From Paraburkholderia sp. ZP32-5 (GTDB lineage: Bacteria; Pseudomonadota; Gammaproteobacteria; Burkholderiales; Burkholderiaceae), in contig NZ_JAJEJP010000001.1 in assembly GCF_021390495.1 (NCBI RefSeq), positions 3,472,001 through 3,536,000 of the forward strand: DNA of 64,000 bases, written 5' to 3'. Below, one piece after another: positions 52,464-61,816 of the stretch. A model generated the notes under the pieces. The model searched no databases. It saw nothing but the letters and a program-made list of their open reading frames with translations, and was not told where the DNA came from. The position numbers and the translations under genes were made by a program. Every line of letters begins with the position of its first letter. The stretch's first letter is position 1.

Positions 52464-54083
52464 ATGTCTTTTGATTCTCTCGGCTTGTCCGAACCGCTGG
52501 TCCGTGCCGTGCACGAACTGGGCTACACCTCCCCGACTCCGATCCAGACGCAGGCGATTCCCGCCGTGCTCAACGGCGGCGATCTGCTCGCCGGCGCGCA
52601 AACCGGCACCGGCAAGACCGCCGGCTTCACGCTGCCGATCCTGCAGCGCCTGAACGCGATGCCGCCGGCCGCCGGTGGCAAGCGCGTGGTGCGCGCGCTG
52701 ATCCTCACGCCGACGCGTGAACTCGCGGCCCAGGTCGAAGAAAGCGTGCGCGCGTACGGCAAGTATCTGAAGCTGAAGTCGACCGTGATGTTCGGCGGCG
52801 TCGGCATCAACCCGCAGATCGATGCGTTGAAGCGCGGTGTCGATATCGTCGTCGCGACGCCGGGCCGTCTGCTCGATCACATGCAGCAGAAGACCATCGA
52901 CCTGTCGCACCTCGAGATCCTCGTGCTCGACGAAGCGGACCGCATGCTCGACATGGGCTTCATTCACGACATCAAGCGCGTGCTCGCGAAGCTGCCGCCG
53001 AAGCGTCAGAACCTGCTGTTCTCGGCGACCTTCTCCGACGAGATCAAGGCGCTCGCCGACAGCCTGCTCGACTCGCCGGCGCTGATCGAAGTCGCGCGCC
53101 GTAATACGACGGCGGAAACCGTCGCGCAGAAAATTCACCCGGTCGATCGCGACCGCAAGCGCGAACTGCTTACGCATCTGATCCGCCAGCACAACTGGTT
53201 CCAGGTGCTCGTGTTCACGCGCACGAAGCACGGCGCGAACCGTCTCGCCGAACAATTGGCGAAGGACGGCATCAGCGCGCTCGCGATTCACGGCAACAAG
53301 AGCCAGTCGGCGCGTACACGCGCGCTCGCCGAGTTCAAGGACGGTACGTTGCAGGTGCTGGTCGCGACCGACATCGCCGCGCGCGGCATCGATATCGATC
53401 AACTGCCGCACGTGGTCAACTTCGATCTGCCGAACGTGCCGGAAGACTACGTGCACCGGATCGGCCGCACGGGGCGCGCGGGGGCGACGGGCGAAGCGGT
53501 ATCGCTCGTGTGCGTCGACGAATTGCAGTTGCTGAAGGACATCGAGAAGCTGATCAAGCGTCCGGTTCCGCAGGAAGTGATCGCCGGTTTCGAGCCGGAT
53601 CCAACCGCGAAGCCGGAACCGATCCAGCGACGCAGCCAGGGTGGTGGTGGCGGACGTTCGCCGCGTCAGGGGCAGGGGCAAGGGCAAGGCGGCGGACGAC
53701 GCGATGGCGCCGGTGCGGGTGGCGCCACGGCCAAGCCGTCGCAAGGCGCGGGCCAAAACTCGGGACAACGTTCGGGGCAGCGTGCGTCGAACGGGCAGAA
53801 CGCTCAGCACGCGCCGCGGCCGCAGGCTGCCGCGAAGTCGGCCGGTAATGGCAACGGTAATGGCAATGGCAATGGCGGACAGCCGCGCCGGGACGCGCAA
53901 CGTCACGACGACCGTCCGCGTGCCGCCGCACATGAAGGTGGCCCCGCGCATCACGCGCCGCGCAAACCGCAAGGCAATCGCTCGCACAACGGCAATCCGG
54001 GCGCGTTGCTCGGTGGCGGCGCGAAGCCTCGCAACGACGCGCCGCGCGCACCGCAGTCGCGCAACGGCGAACGCAACCGTTAA
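52464..54083 (+). CDS. rhlE: DEAD-box RNA helicase, RhlE type
   Basis: The 539-residue protein has the full set of helicase motifs: Q-motif [14 protein letters not shown], motif [15 protein letters not shown], motif [17 protein letters not shown] in LFSATFSDE, and motif [12 protein letters not shown]. After about residue 380 comes a basic, Gly/Gln/Asn/Arg-rich tail with an (NG)n run encoded by hexamer repeats at 53842-53880. Such tails bind RNA. RhlE proteins act in ribosome assembly and RNA turnover, often in the cold. The start at 52464 ([13 protein letters not shown]) fits the family. Confidence 0.94.
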   Translation: MSFDSLGLSEPLVRAVHELGYTSPTPIQTQAIPAVLNGGDLLAGAQTGTGKTAGFTLPILQRLNAMPPAAGGKRVVRALILTPTRELAAQVEESVRAYGKYLKLKSTVMFGGVGINPQIDALKRGVDIVVATPGRLLDHMQQKTIDLSHLEILVLDEADRMLDMGFIHDIKRVLAKLPPKRQNLLFSATFSDEIKALADSLLDSPALIEVARRNTTAETVAQKIHPVDRDRKRELLTHLIRQHNWFQVLVFTRTKHGANRLAEQLAKDGISALAIHGNKSQSARTRALAEFKDGTLQVLVATDIAARGIDIDQLPHVVNFDLPNVPEDYVHRIGRTGRAGATGEAVSLVCVDELQLLKDIEKLIKRPVPQEVIAGFEPDPTAKPEPIQRRSQGGGGGRSPRQGQGQGQGGGRRDGAGAGGATAKPSQGAGQNSGQRSGQRASNGQNAQHAPRPQAAAKSAGNGNGNGNGNGGQPRRDAQRHDDRPRAAAHEGGPAHHAPRKPQGNRSHNGNPGALLGGGAKPRNDAPRAPQSRNGERNR

Positions 54084-54157
54084 GCGTTCTGCCGTCCCGG
54101 CTTCGCCCGCTTCGAAGTCACCGCCTCGCGGCCGTTGGTTCTGTCCTGCTCGAAGAA

Positions 54158-54694
54158 CTAACGGCTCTGCGCGGCGGCGGCTTGCTTCAGACGCTCGAGC
54201 TGCTGTTCCCATCGCTCGAGCACCTTACTCCCCTCTCCTTGCAGTTCGAACGTGATGCCGCCTGTCAGGCGCGCATAGCGCACGCTCTGCGATTCTCCCG
54301 CGTCGATCGAAGCGAGCAGATAGACGAGCCCGCTGTCATCGCCGGCCGCTGACGGCATCGGCACGACGCGCAACTGCACCTGATAGAACGCTTCATCGCA
54401 CACGAAGCTCAGCGCCGCGCGGCCATTCTGCGCGATCGCGCGCGTCGCGCGCGCCTGCGGCCATAACGCGATGCACAGCGTGCGTGAATCGGGCGCGTAG
54501 AGTTCGCCGAGGCTCAGCAACGACGTGCGCACGTGGCCGTTCGCATCGACGGTGAGCAGCGATGCGGTAAAGCCCGGTTTGTCCGCCAGCGACGAGCCGT
54601 CGAACAGCGCGCGCACATTGGCCGGCCATTCGTCGAAGATGTTCTGTTCAAGTGGACGCGCTGGGGCGGGCGAGGAGGCGGAGGAATCGCTCAT
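54158..54694 (-). CDS. Pyridoxamine 5'-phosphate oxidase-like (split-barrel flavin-binding) protein
   Basis: The 178-residue soluble protein has a split-barrel pattern: FTASLLTVDANGHVRTSLLS, LCIALWPQARATRAIAQNGR and AALSFVCDEAFYQVQLRV. This fits small PNPOx-like proteins that bind FMN, F420 or heme. Substrate cannot be assigned, and residues typical of true PdxH are not obvious. The start at 54694 removes twelve residues of an upstream frame. It lies downstream of a terminator for the next minus-strand gene. Confidence 0.7.
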   Translation of the reverse strand: MSDSSASSPAPARPLEQNIFDEWPANVRALFDGSSLADKPGFTASLLTVDANGHVRTSLLSLGELYAPDSRTLCIALWPQARATRAIAQNGRAALSFVCDEAFYQVQLRVVPMPSAAGDDSGLVYLLASIDAGESQSVRYARLTGGITFELQGEGSKVLERWEQQLERLKQAAAAQSR

Positions 54695-54747
54695 ACGGTA
54701 GATCCGGTTGATGAAGTAGGCAAAGCTCAATCATGCCTCGAAAACAG

Positions 54748-54771
54748 CAAGGCCCGCATCGGCGGGCCTTG
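54748..54771 (-). terminator. Rho-independent terminator of the ferritin-like gene
   Basis: A perfect 10-bp stem (54748-54757 with 54762-54771, loop ATCG) is followed on the minus strand by GCTGTTTT. It stands 91 bases after the stop of the 54863-55690 gene. Confidence 0.75.
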
Positions 54772-54862
54772 GCTATCGTCATGTTGTTGCGTGGTCGTTG
54801 CGCGGTCGTTATGCAAACGCGCGGCGGTCTTATCACCAGTTCATCGCCAATCGATCGCCGGT

Positions 54863-55690
54863 TCAGCGAAAGAACACATGCTGCGTGATCTTCGCGAGCG
54901 GGTAATGCACGCCCGACTGAATCCGCGCCGGAATGTCCAATGGCTTGAGCAGCATCTTCACGCACATGTCGGCGGACAGATTGCGCCGCACCAGCGTATT
55001 GATGCGCGCCGCGCGCGTGCGGTTATAGGCGGAGTCATGCACGCGCTCCGGATAGCGGATCGCAAACACATGCCGCAACGCGATCTCCGAATCCTCGTTT
55101 TTGATCTCGATCACGCGACGCATCAGCGCGCCGAGCACCGCGAGCCGGCCATTGCCCTCGATCCGGTTGTACTTCTTGAAGTACTTGAAAAAGTGCTTGT
55201 AGTGACGGACTTCGTCGGTGCGGATGTTGTCGGTGATTTCCTTCAGTACCGGTTCGTCCGAACATTCGCCGATCGCGCGATACAGCGTCGCCGTGCCAGT
55301 TTCGACCACGCAGCGCGCCACCATTTCGAGCGCGCGGGTCTTCTCGAAGTCCTCGACCGAGCAGGTCAGCGAATACTCGGCCATGAAATTGCGAAACGCG
55401 GTGTCCCAGTCGAACTCGGGCCACACGTAAGCGACATAGGTCCTAAGCGCGCGGCCATGCTGCATTTCCTCGGGCTCCCACTCGCAGTTGAGCCACGCCG
55501 ACACTTCCGGATCGCCGTTGAAAAAGGTGCTGAGGTTGCTGGTGTAGAGATCGGTGCCGCTTTCGATAAACGAAGCCGCGCACAGCAACAGCAGCAGGTC
55601 TTCGTTCGCGGCGGCCTTCTGCCGATCAATGCGGGTGAGGTCGATATCCTCGATCCGCCAGGGCATGACATGGTTCTGCTCTGTGTGCAT
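54863..55690 (-). CDS. Ferritin-like diiron protein
   Basis: The 275-residue soluble helical protein has carboxylate-bridged diiron motifs: SFIESGTDLYTSNLSTFFNG, then EWEPEEMQHGRAL (ExxH), and after about 60 residues CVVETGTATLYRAIGECSDE and TDEVRHYKHFFKYFKKY (ExxH). This pattern resembles ferritin-like oxidases and acyl-ACP desaturase-like proteins. The reaction is not known. ATG at 55690 is used; five codons upstream is a TTG. It is transcribed alone with its own terminator. Confidence 0.82.
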   Translation of the reverse strand: MHTEQNHVMPWRIEDIDLTRIDRQKAAANEDLLLLLCAASFIESGTDLYTSNLSTFFNGDPEVSAWLNCEWEPEEMQHGRALRTYVAYVWPEFDWDTAFRNFMAEYSLTCSVEDFEKTRALEMVARCVVETGTATLYRAIGECSDEPVLKEITDNIRTDEVRHYKHFFKYFKKYNRIEGNGRLAVLGALMRRVIEIKNEDSEIALRHVFAIRYPERVHDSAYNRTRAARINTLVRRNLSADMCVKMLLKPLDIPARIQSGVHYPLAKITQHVFFR

Positions 55691-55927
55691 CGTGTCTTGC
55701 TCCAATGCTGTACCGACTGGCGCAACCTGTTCGCAACCGCCCCCGCGCCGTGGTGTTTTGCCGTGCCGGATACAACGCTGTGAATTAGAGTTGGGACCTC
55801 GTACTCTGCATGTTAGCCGGAGTTATCCGGTCATGCAGAGCACTCAGCACAGACCGTGCCGAACCGTCCCAGTTCCAGTTCGAGGATAGCCAAAATCTTT
55901 CGGCGGATTAAAGCGGCGCGCGAGTAT

Positions 55928-55956
55928 AAAAAAAGCCAGCTCGATGAGCTGGCTTT
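55928..55956 (-). terminator. Rho-independent terminator of the MHS transporter gene
   Basis: A perfect 11-bp stem (55932-55942 with 55946-55956, loop GAT) is preceded on the plus strand by A-runs, giving a T-run on the minus strand. It lies about 110 bases after the transporter stop. Confidence 0.88.
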
Positions 55957-56065
55957 CGGTCCGGGCGGCAAGCCCGTCGAGGCTGACGGCGGTACTCCGG
56001 ATCAGGCATGGCGACCACTGTGAGCCCGCCACGGCGGACTCGCAAACGCGGCGGGCGCCGCGCGT

Positions 56066-57442
56066 TCAGGCGGCCTGCGCACTGCCTTGCGTGATACGCA
56101 CGCGGCGCATGCGCACCGCAACGATGACGAGCGAGATGCCCGACAACACCGCTGCAAGCAGCACGTAATAACTCGGCGCGAGCTTGTCGCCGGTCAGATG
56201 GATGAAAGTTTCGACGATGGTCGGCGCAAAGCCGCCAAACAGCGTCACGCCGATGCTGTAGCCGATCGAAAGACCGGTCGAGCGCACCTGGGTCGGGAAG
56301 ATTTCCGACATCAGCGCCGGCATCGGCCCCGAGTAGGCCGCCTTGAACAGGCCGGCGATGCCTTGCAACAGCAGCAGCCAGCCGATCGTCGGATGCGTTT
56401 GCAGCCACGCGAACATCGGATAGATCAGCACGCCCATCAGGATCGACGTCGTCAGCATGATGCGAATACGGCCGATGCGATCGGACAGCGCGCCCATGAT
56501 CGGCGAGAAGATGAACTGCATGCCGCCGTTGAGCACCACCACGCCGAACGACGCGGCGGCGGCCATATGCAACTGCTTGACCGCGTAGAGCGGCATGTAG
56601 AGCTGCAGCACGTACACGCCGACCGTCGACTGCGCGACGATACCGATCGCGAGCACCAGGTTGACCCACTGATTCGAGAACGACGCATCCTTCGATTCGT
56701 CCACGGCCCTGTGCTCGCCGGCCGCCTCGCGGGCCGCGCGTTCCTCGCGCATCGCGAGGAATTCCGGAGTTTCGTCCAGATGCGAACGGATGTAATAGCC
56801 GACCGGGCCGACCAGCAGACCGAACACGAACGGCACGCGCCAGCCCCAGCTATTCAGGTGCTCGGCGGGCAGCCAGGCGGTCAGCAGCGAACCGAAGGCC
56901 GCCGCGGTGATCGCCGCGAGACCCTGGCTCGCAAACTGCCAGCTCGCGTAATAGCCGCGACGCGACGCGCTGTGTTCGACCATGAACGCGGTCGCGCTGC
57001 CAAATTCGCCGCCCACCGCGAAGCCCTGAATCAGCCGTGCAACCAGCACCAGCAGCGGCGCCGCGAGGCCGATCGACGAAAACGGCGGCATCACCGCCAT
57101 CGTGAAGGTGCCGATCATCATCAGCGCGATCGCGAGCGTCAGCGCGGCTTTGCGGCCCTTGCGGTCGCCGTAGATGCCCAGCACGATCGCGCCGAGCGGG
57201 CGCATCAGGAACGAGATGCCGAAGGTGGCGATGGCGAGCAGCGTCGACAGCCACTCGTCGTGCATCGGGAAGAACTGTTTCGCGATGATCGTTGCGAAGT
57301 AGCCGTAGACCAGAAAGTCGAACCACTCGAGCGCGTTACCGACCGACGACGAAAAAACAATCCGCCGCACCACCGCTTTGGAAAGCGGCGCGGGCGAGAT
57401 ATGAGGGGAAGCACTCGTCGATGTCGACGCGGGATTTTGCAT
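56066..57442 (-). CDS. MFS transporter, metabolite:H+ symporter (MHS) family
   Basis: The 458-residue, twelve-helix transporter has ALEWFDFLVYGYFATIIAKQ at the start, GIYGDRKGRKAALTLAIALM, GFAVGGEFGSATAFMVEHS (MHS signature) and SDRIGRIRIMLT in the second half. Relatives include citrate, alpha-ketoglutarate and proline/betaine carriers. The substrate is unknown. The divergent or adjacent genes are a ferritin-like protein and, upstream on the same strand, a gamma-glutamyltransferase, so transport of a glutamyl or amino acid compound is possible but unproven. Confidence 0.92.
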   Translation of the reverse strand: MQNPASTSTSASPHISPAPLSKAVVRRIVFSSSVGNALEWFDFLVYGYFATIIAKQFFPMHDEWLSTLLAIATFGISFLMRPLGAIVLGIYGDRKGRKAALTLAIALMMIGTFTMAVMPPFSSIGLAAPLLVLVARLIQGFAVGGEFGSATAFMVEHSASRRGYYASWQFASQGLAAITAAAFGSLLTAWLPAEHLNSWGWRVPFVFGLLVGPVGYYIRSHLDETPEFLAMREERAAREAAGEHRAVDESKDASFSNQWVNLVLAIGIVAQSTVGVYVLQLYMPLYAVKQLHMAAAASFGVVVLNGGMQFIFSPIMGALSDRIGRIRIMLTTSILMGVLIYPMFAWLQTHPTIGWLLLLQGIAGLFKAAYSGPMPALMSEIFPTQVRSTGLSIGYSIGVTLFGGFAPTIVETFIHLTGDKLAPSYYVLLAAVLSGISLVIVAVRMRRVRITQGSAQAA

Positions 57443-57644
57443 GTTGGTCTCCTGCCTTTCTAATACTTAATGCGAGAAACGGGTAGCTGTTATTCGTGGA
57501 GCGCCGCGCGCGATGCGAACGAGGCGACGCTTGCGGACCATGCCGGCTCAACGCAGCGTTGACCCGGCATGATCTGGCGCGGCGTGCGAGGCGCCGCGCA
57601 TCACGTTGGAATGATGAGTGTGGATCCGGGCCTGATGCCGCCGC

Positions 57645-59282
57645 TCAGAAGCCGGCGGCAAGACCATCGCGGCGGCTGTCGCTCGCCGCGACGTAGCCAC
57701 GCTCCGGCTCGTTGCGATCGAGCTTCCAGATGAACTGGCCGGAGCCGAAGTCCATGTACGGATCGTCGACCGACTTGATCGTGTGGCCGAGCTTTTTCAG
57801 GCCCTCGGTGGTCTGCGGATCGAGCGTCGACTCGATATCGACGGTGAAGTCGCGATTGACCTTCCAGCGCGGCGCATCGCACGCGGCTTGCGGCTGCTGG
57901 CCGTAATCGAGCATCCGCACCACCGTTTGCAGATGGCCCTGCGGCTGCATGTCGCCGCCCATCACGCCGAAGCTCATCACCGCTTCCTGCTGGCCATTCA
58001 CCTGCTGCGTGAGGAACGCCGGGATGATCGTGTGGAACGGCCGCTTGCCGCCTTCCACGACGTTCGGCGACTTCGGATCCATCGAGAAGCCGCAGCCGCG
58101 GTTCTGCAGCGAGATGCCGCTGTCCGGCACCACGATGCCCGAGCCGAAGCCCATGTAGTTCGACTGGATGAAGCTCACCATCATGCCGTTCTCGTCGGCC
58201 GCCGACATGTAGATCGTGCCGCCCGCCTTCGGCATGCCGAAGTCGAAATGCGTCGCGCGCTTCGGATCGATCAGCTTCGCGCGCGATGTCAGATACGCGT
58301 CGTCGAGCATCTGCTCGGGCGTGACCTCCATCGAACGCGGATCCGCGACGTAGCGATACAGATCGGCAAACGCGAGTTTCATCGCTTCGATCTGCAGATG
58401 CTGCGACTCGACGCTATCGACCTTCAACGACTGCACGTCGAATTTTTCGAGGATGCCCAGCGCCGCCAGCGCCGCGATGCCCTGGCCGTTCGGCGGAATC
58501 TCATGCACGGTGTAGCCGCGATAGTCCTTGCCGATAGGCTCGACCCAGTCCGCGCGATAGTTGCGCAGATCGTCGGCGGTCATCGCGCCGCCGCCTTCAC
58601 GCGCGAACGCGGCGATCCGCTCGGCGATTTCGCCTTCGTAAAAGGCGCGCGGGCCTTGCTCGGCGAGCTTGCGCAACGTCTTTGCGTGACCGGGGAAACG
58701 CACCAGTTCGCTTACTTCCGGCGCGCGGCCGTGCGGCATGAAGGTCTGCGCGAAGCCCGGCTGATCCTTCAGTTCGGGGATCGCGGCCGCCCACTTGTAA
58801 GCGACGATGCTCGCCACCGCGTGACCGCGCTCGGCGATCTCGATGGCCGGCTCCATCAGGTCGGCGAACGGCAGCTTGCCGAACTTCTGATGCAGCGCTT
58901 CCCAGCCGGCGATCACGCCCGGCACCGTGACCGCATCCCAGCCGCGCTTGGGCTGTTTAGCGAGGCCGTTTTCCTCGCCGTATTTGCGCTTGAAGTAATC
59001 GACGTTCCACGCGGCCGGCGACACGCCCGACGCGTTCAGGCCATGCAGCTTCTTGCCGTCCCATACGAGCGCGAACGCATCGCCGCCAAGACCGCACGAC
59101 ACCGGCTCGACGACCGTGATCGCAGCGGCCGCCGCGATCGCCGCATCGACGGCATTGCCGCCTTTCCACAGCATGCGCAGCCCGGCCTGCGCGGCGAGCG
59201 GATGCGACGTCGAAACGATGTTGCGTGCGAATACGGGCAGACGCTGTGTCGGATAGGGGTTTTGCCAGTTGAAGCGAGTCAT
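57645..59282 (-). CDS. ggt: Gamma-glutamyltransferase family protein
   Basis: The 545-residue Ntn-hydrolase precursor has the large-subunit segments SHPLAAQAGLRMLWKGGNAV-DAAIAAAAAITVVEP and CGLGGDAFALVWDG. The self-cleavage site is expected at Thr356 in KAGGTIYMSAADENG, followed by SNYMGFGSGIVVPDSGISLQ and GKRPFHTIIPAF of the small subunit. There is no signal peptide, so it is probably cytoplasmic, unlike E. coli GGT. A GGMQPQGHLQ-like element (GGDMQPQGHLQ) completes the family pattern. ATG at 59282 is favoured over a GTG three codons upstream. The true acceptor and donor are unknown. Confidence 0.93.
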   Translation of the reverse strand: MTRFNWQNPYPTQRLPVFARNIVSTSHPLAAQAGLRMLWKGGNAVDAAIAAAAAITVVEPVSCGLGGDAFALVWDGKKLHGLNASGVSPAAWNVDYFKRKYGEENGLAKQPKRGWDAVTVPGVIAGWEALHQKFGKLPFADLMEPAIEIAERGHAVASIVAYKWAAAIPELKDQPGFAQTFMPHGRAPEVSELVRFPGHAKTLRKLAEQGPRAFYEGEIAERIAAFAREGGGAMTADDLRNYRADWVEPIGKDYRGYTVHEIPPNGQGIAALAALGILEKFDVQSLKVDSVESQHLQIEAMKLAFADLYRYVADPRSMEVTPEQMLDDAYLTSRAKLIDPKRATHFDFGMPKAGGTIYMSAADENGMMVSFIQSNYMGFGSGIVVPDSGISLQNRGCGFSMDPKSPNVVEGGKRPFHTIIPAFLTQQVNGQQEAVMSFGVMGGDMQPQGHLQTVVRMLDYGQQPQAACDAPRWKVNRDFTVDIESTLDPQTTEGLKKLGHTIKSVDDPYMDFGSGQFIWKLDRNEPERGYVAASDSRRDGLAAGF

Positions 59283-59686
59283 GTCGAACACTCTCGAAAG
59301 CGCGGGCCGGCACGGAAAAGTCGCCGGACATCATGGGAAAAGTTGTAAAACAGGTAAAGCGCGGAACCCCGGATTGCAGCGCGAACCAAGCTAAAAAACA
59401 AATTCATTTATCAAATGAATAAATGCGTAATTCGCCTGAATAGGTGGTCGAAGCTTCGGCGGCTGCCTCGCGGATCGCGCGAGTTGGCGGACAAAAGGCA
59501 CGCTGGTCTTACAATAGCCACCAGCCGTCCGAGCCGGCGCTTGCATGATCGTATCCGGCTTGCGCTCAATTTGCGCCCGGCTTGCGCTCTGTTTGCACCT
59601 GCTGATTCGCCCCGGTTTGCGCGCGCTGCCCACGCGACGACCGCGCAGCGGAGCTGCACCGCCATCACATCCACGATACGAGACCG
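59283..59686. other. Divergent intergenic region between ggt and glpR
   Basis: No gene is supported. It holds an AT-rich palindrome at 59402-59420 (arms ATTCATTT and AAATGAAT, spacer ATC), 120 bases upstream of the ggt ATG. That is a plausible operator for regulation of ggt. The rest is GC-rich leader in front of glpR. Confidence 0.55.
59402..59420. promoter_or_regulatory. AT-rich palindrome upstream of ggt (operator candidate)
   Basis: Exact 8-base inverted arms separated by 3 bases in an A/T-rich patch. The regulator is not known; no regulator gene adjoins except glpR, whose sites look different. Confidence 0.45.
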
Positions 59687-60466
59687 ATGACACGAGACCC
59701 CCGCCTGACTCTCAACGCCCGGCAACAGGAATTGCTGGAGTGGGTGCAACGCGACGGCTTCGTGACCGTGGACGACCTCGCGAGCCACTTCGACGTGACG
59801 CCGCAGACGATCCGCCGCGACGTCAACTGGCTCTCCGACATGAACCTGCTGCGCCGCTATCACGGCGGCGCGAGCCTCCCGACCAGTTCCGAGAACGTCT
59901 CTTATACCGCGCGCCAGCGAATGTTCCATGACGAGAAGCGGCGTATCGCGGCGTTAGTGGCCACTCACATTCCCGATCAGGCATCGCTCTTCATCAATCT
60001 CGGCACGACGACCGAGGAAGTCGCCCGCGCGCTGAACCGCCATCGCGGATTGCGCGTGATCACCAACAATCTGAACGTCGCGAGCATGATGAGCGGCTAC
60101 CCGGATTGCGAGGTGCTGGTGACGGGCGGCATCGTGCGGCCGTGGGACAAGGGGATCGTCGGCGAACTTGCGATCGATTTCATCCGCCAGTTCAAGGTCG
60201 ATTTCGCGATCATCGGTACGTCGAGCATCGAACCCGACGGCACGCTGCGCGATTTCGACACCCGCGAAGTACGCGTGGCCGAAGCGATCATCGAGCACGC
60301 GCGCACCGTGTTTCTCGCCGCCGATAGCTCCAAATTCGGCCGACCGGCGCTGGTTCGCCAGGGGCATCTGGAACAGATCGACGCGCTTTTCACCGACGCC
60401 GCGCCGCCGGCTGACATGACCGAGGCGCTCACTGCCGCGAACTGCCAGGTCTATATCGCCACCTGA
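59687..60466 (+). CDS. glpR: DeoR-family repressor GlpR
   Basis: The 259-residue regulator has an N-terminal DeoR helix-turn-helix (RQQELLEWVQRDGFVTVDDL, then FDVTPQTIRRDVNWL and the LLRRYHGGASLP hinge) and a sugar-phosphate-binding isomerase-like domain (INLGTTTEEVARAL, VRPWDKGIVGE, IIGTSSIEPDGTL). The glycerol-3-phosphate genes glpD and glpK lie 1.3-3 kb downstream, and GlpR-like sites precede glpD. It should repress them until glycerol 3-phosphate binds. Confidence 0.92.
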   Translation: MTRDPRLTLNARQQELLEWVQRDGFVTVDDLASHFDVTPQTIRRDVNWLSDMNLLRRYHGGASLPTSSENVSYTARQRMFHDEKRRIAALVATHIPDQASLFINLGTTTEEVARALNRHRGLRVITNNLNVASMMSGYPDCEVLVTGGIVRPWDKGIVGELAIDFIRQFKVDFAIIGTSSIEPDGTLRDFDTREVRVAEAIIEHARTVFLAADSSKFGRPALVRQGHLEQIDALFTDAAPPADMTEALTAANCQVYIAT

Positions 60467-60808
60467 TCCGGCGGATATCCGCGGGATCTTCACCGACGGC
60501 GCCAGACGTTCTCCGCCATGCTGCGGTGCACGCAAAACCTCGAGTGAAATCAAGGATTTGCCCGCCGCACCGGACCGCCGCTCGGGTGCTCAATTGTCAA
60601 AGGGAAAATTTACGGGGTCCGGGTTGGCGTTTCATTGGTGGTCGCCTACACTCCAGTTCCCCGGCGTTGCGTTGCGCATTTTGCGCACTGCCGGCTGCGT
60701 GAATCTTTCGTATAAGCCGTACTTCCCGCCCTGATCCGTTAGCGGACCCAAACCGGCTTGGCCGGTTGCCCACGAGGCTGTCCGCGATTGCCTGACATGG
60801 AGAGAACG
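60467..60808. other. Intergenic region between glpR and a small gene
   Basis: No gene is supported. It contains a good sigma-70 promoter at 60624-60652 that should drive the 65-residue protein gene at 60809 with a leader of about 150 bases. Nothing else was recognised. Confidence 0.6.
60624..60652 (+). promoter_or_regulatory. Sigma-70 promoter candidate
   Basis: TTGGCG (60624-60629) and TACACT (60647-60652) with 17-base spacing, upstream of the small gene at 60809. Confidence 0.6.
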
Positions 60809-61006
60809 ATGCTGAGTCCGCATGAATTCGCCACGTTGTTGCTCGTCAAGGACGCCCCCAATCAGGTCGATATGGACCGCGAAGAACTCGATGCATTGCT
60901 CGAACGCCAGTTGGTGCAACTCGAACGCCTCGCATCGGGCAATGAACAATGGCGTGTGACGGAAAGCGGCGACGACGCGTTGCGGGCCATCAAACGTTTT
61001 TCCTGA
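60809..61006 (+). CDS. Small conserved-looking cytoplasmic protein
   Basis: The 65-residue protein begins MLSPHEFATLLLVKDAPNQV and has a leucine-rich helix (DREELDALLERQLVQLERLA) and a winged-helix-like end (WRVTESGDDALRAIKRF), which looks like the last half of a small winged helix. GGAG 6 bases before ATG 60809 supports this start over ATG 60797. The function is unknown. Confidence 0.75.
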   Translation: MLSPHEFATLLLVKDAPNQVDMDREELDALLERQLVQLERLASGNEQWRVTESGDDALRAIKRFS

Positions 61007-61038
61007 CGCTTTTCCGAGTTTTCCAACCGCGCAGCAGC

Positions 61039-61056
61039 GGGCCGCTTTCGCGGCCC
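61039..61056 (+). terminator. Hairpin after the small gene (weak terminator)
   Basis: GGGCCGC and GCGGCCC with loop TTTC, followed by TTCG rather than a T-run, 33 bases after the stop. Confidence 0.45.
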
Positions 61057-61186
61057 TTCGTCATGCGCAAGTGATTTATCCAGCACGTTCGCGCGGCGGA
61101 TATCCCGCTCGCGTGCATACCCGGTACCCAACGCGCCCCATCCGGAGCAGATCCCGCCACCTCACGGCCGGGTCATCGCACGACAC

Positions 61187-61561
61187 TCAACCAGCACGCA
61201 AAGTAGGGTCGACCGCCGAGCGCCAGCTGATCGCCTGAGCACGCTGCTGCGTGAAGAACTCGACCCACTGGTTGCGCACCTTCGGATCGCTGCTGGTCGC
61301 CTCGCTGGCGTGGCGTTGCGCGATCGACGCCTGGAACGCGCAGAAATCTTCCTTCGACAGCCGGCCGCGCCGGTTGGCCACGTAGGCGTCGAAAAACGTC
61401 GCATAGACGGACTGCGCGTCGGGGCCGTAGTCGACCGTCTGCGGCGAACACATCTTCTGCAACGCGTCGAACGACGGCGCTCCCATCGTCCCCTCCAGGC
61501 TCGGCGAGCTCACGCATCCGGCCAACACCGCCGCGGCGGCGATCATCAAAAGTCCACGCAT
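61187..61561 (-). CDS. Small lipoprotein of unknown function
   Basis: The 124-residue protein begins MRGLLMIAAAAVLAGC, a clear lipoprotein signal with lipobox LAGC and lipidated Cys16; residue +2 is Val, compatible with outer-membrane sorting. The mature part has two more Cys (MCSPQ, DFCAF) and SVYATFFDAYVANRRG. GAGGTG lies just before the ATG. No family recognised. It is divergent from glpD and convergent with the 60809 gene. Confidence 0.82.
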   Translation of the reverse strand: MRGLLMIAAAAVLAGCVSSPSLEGTMGAPSFDALQKMCSPQTVDYGPDAQSVYATFFDAYVANRRGRLSKEDFCAFQASIAQRHASEATSSDPKVRNQWVEFFTQQRAQAISWRSAVDPTLRAG

Positions 61562-61664
61562 TCTTCACCTCGAAATGGCTGGTGCCGAGAGTATCGTCCG
61601 TGCCCGCGCGTTGCGCCACTCCCCTCGCCATCCGGCCAGGTCCGCATCGAATCAAGTGAACTTT

Positions 61665-61722
61665 ACTTTTTCGAATATGTTCATTAAAGTTTCGAAAACG
61701 AACATTCTTTGTTCGATTGGCG
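61665..61722 (+). promoter_or_regulatory. GlpR-like operator cluster upstream of glpD
   Basis: AGTTTCGAAAACGAACATT (61688-61706) closely fits the E. coli GlpR consensus (WATKTTCGW-type dyad). Flanking partial sites TTTTCGAATATGTTCATT (61667-61684) and TTTGTTCGATTGG (61708-61720) suggest two or three adjacent operators. They lie 95-150 bases before the glpD ATG and match repression by the GlpR encoded at 59687. Confidence 0.7.
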
Positions 61723-61816
61723 TTCCAATACCAAGACACTCGTCATTCGATGCGGTGCGGTCCGTGTGGCCAGCACGCTTTCCCTTTCAGATTCGACGCA
61801 GAGGACCCAGCAGGTG

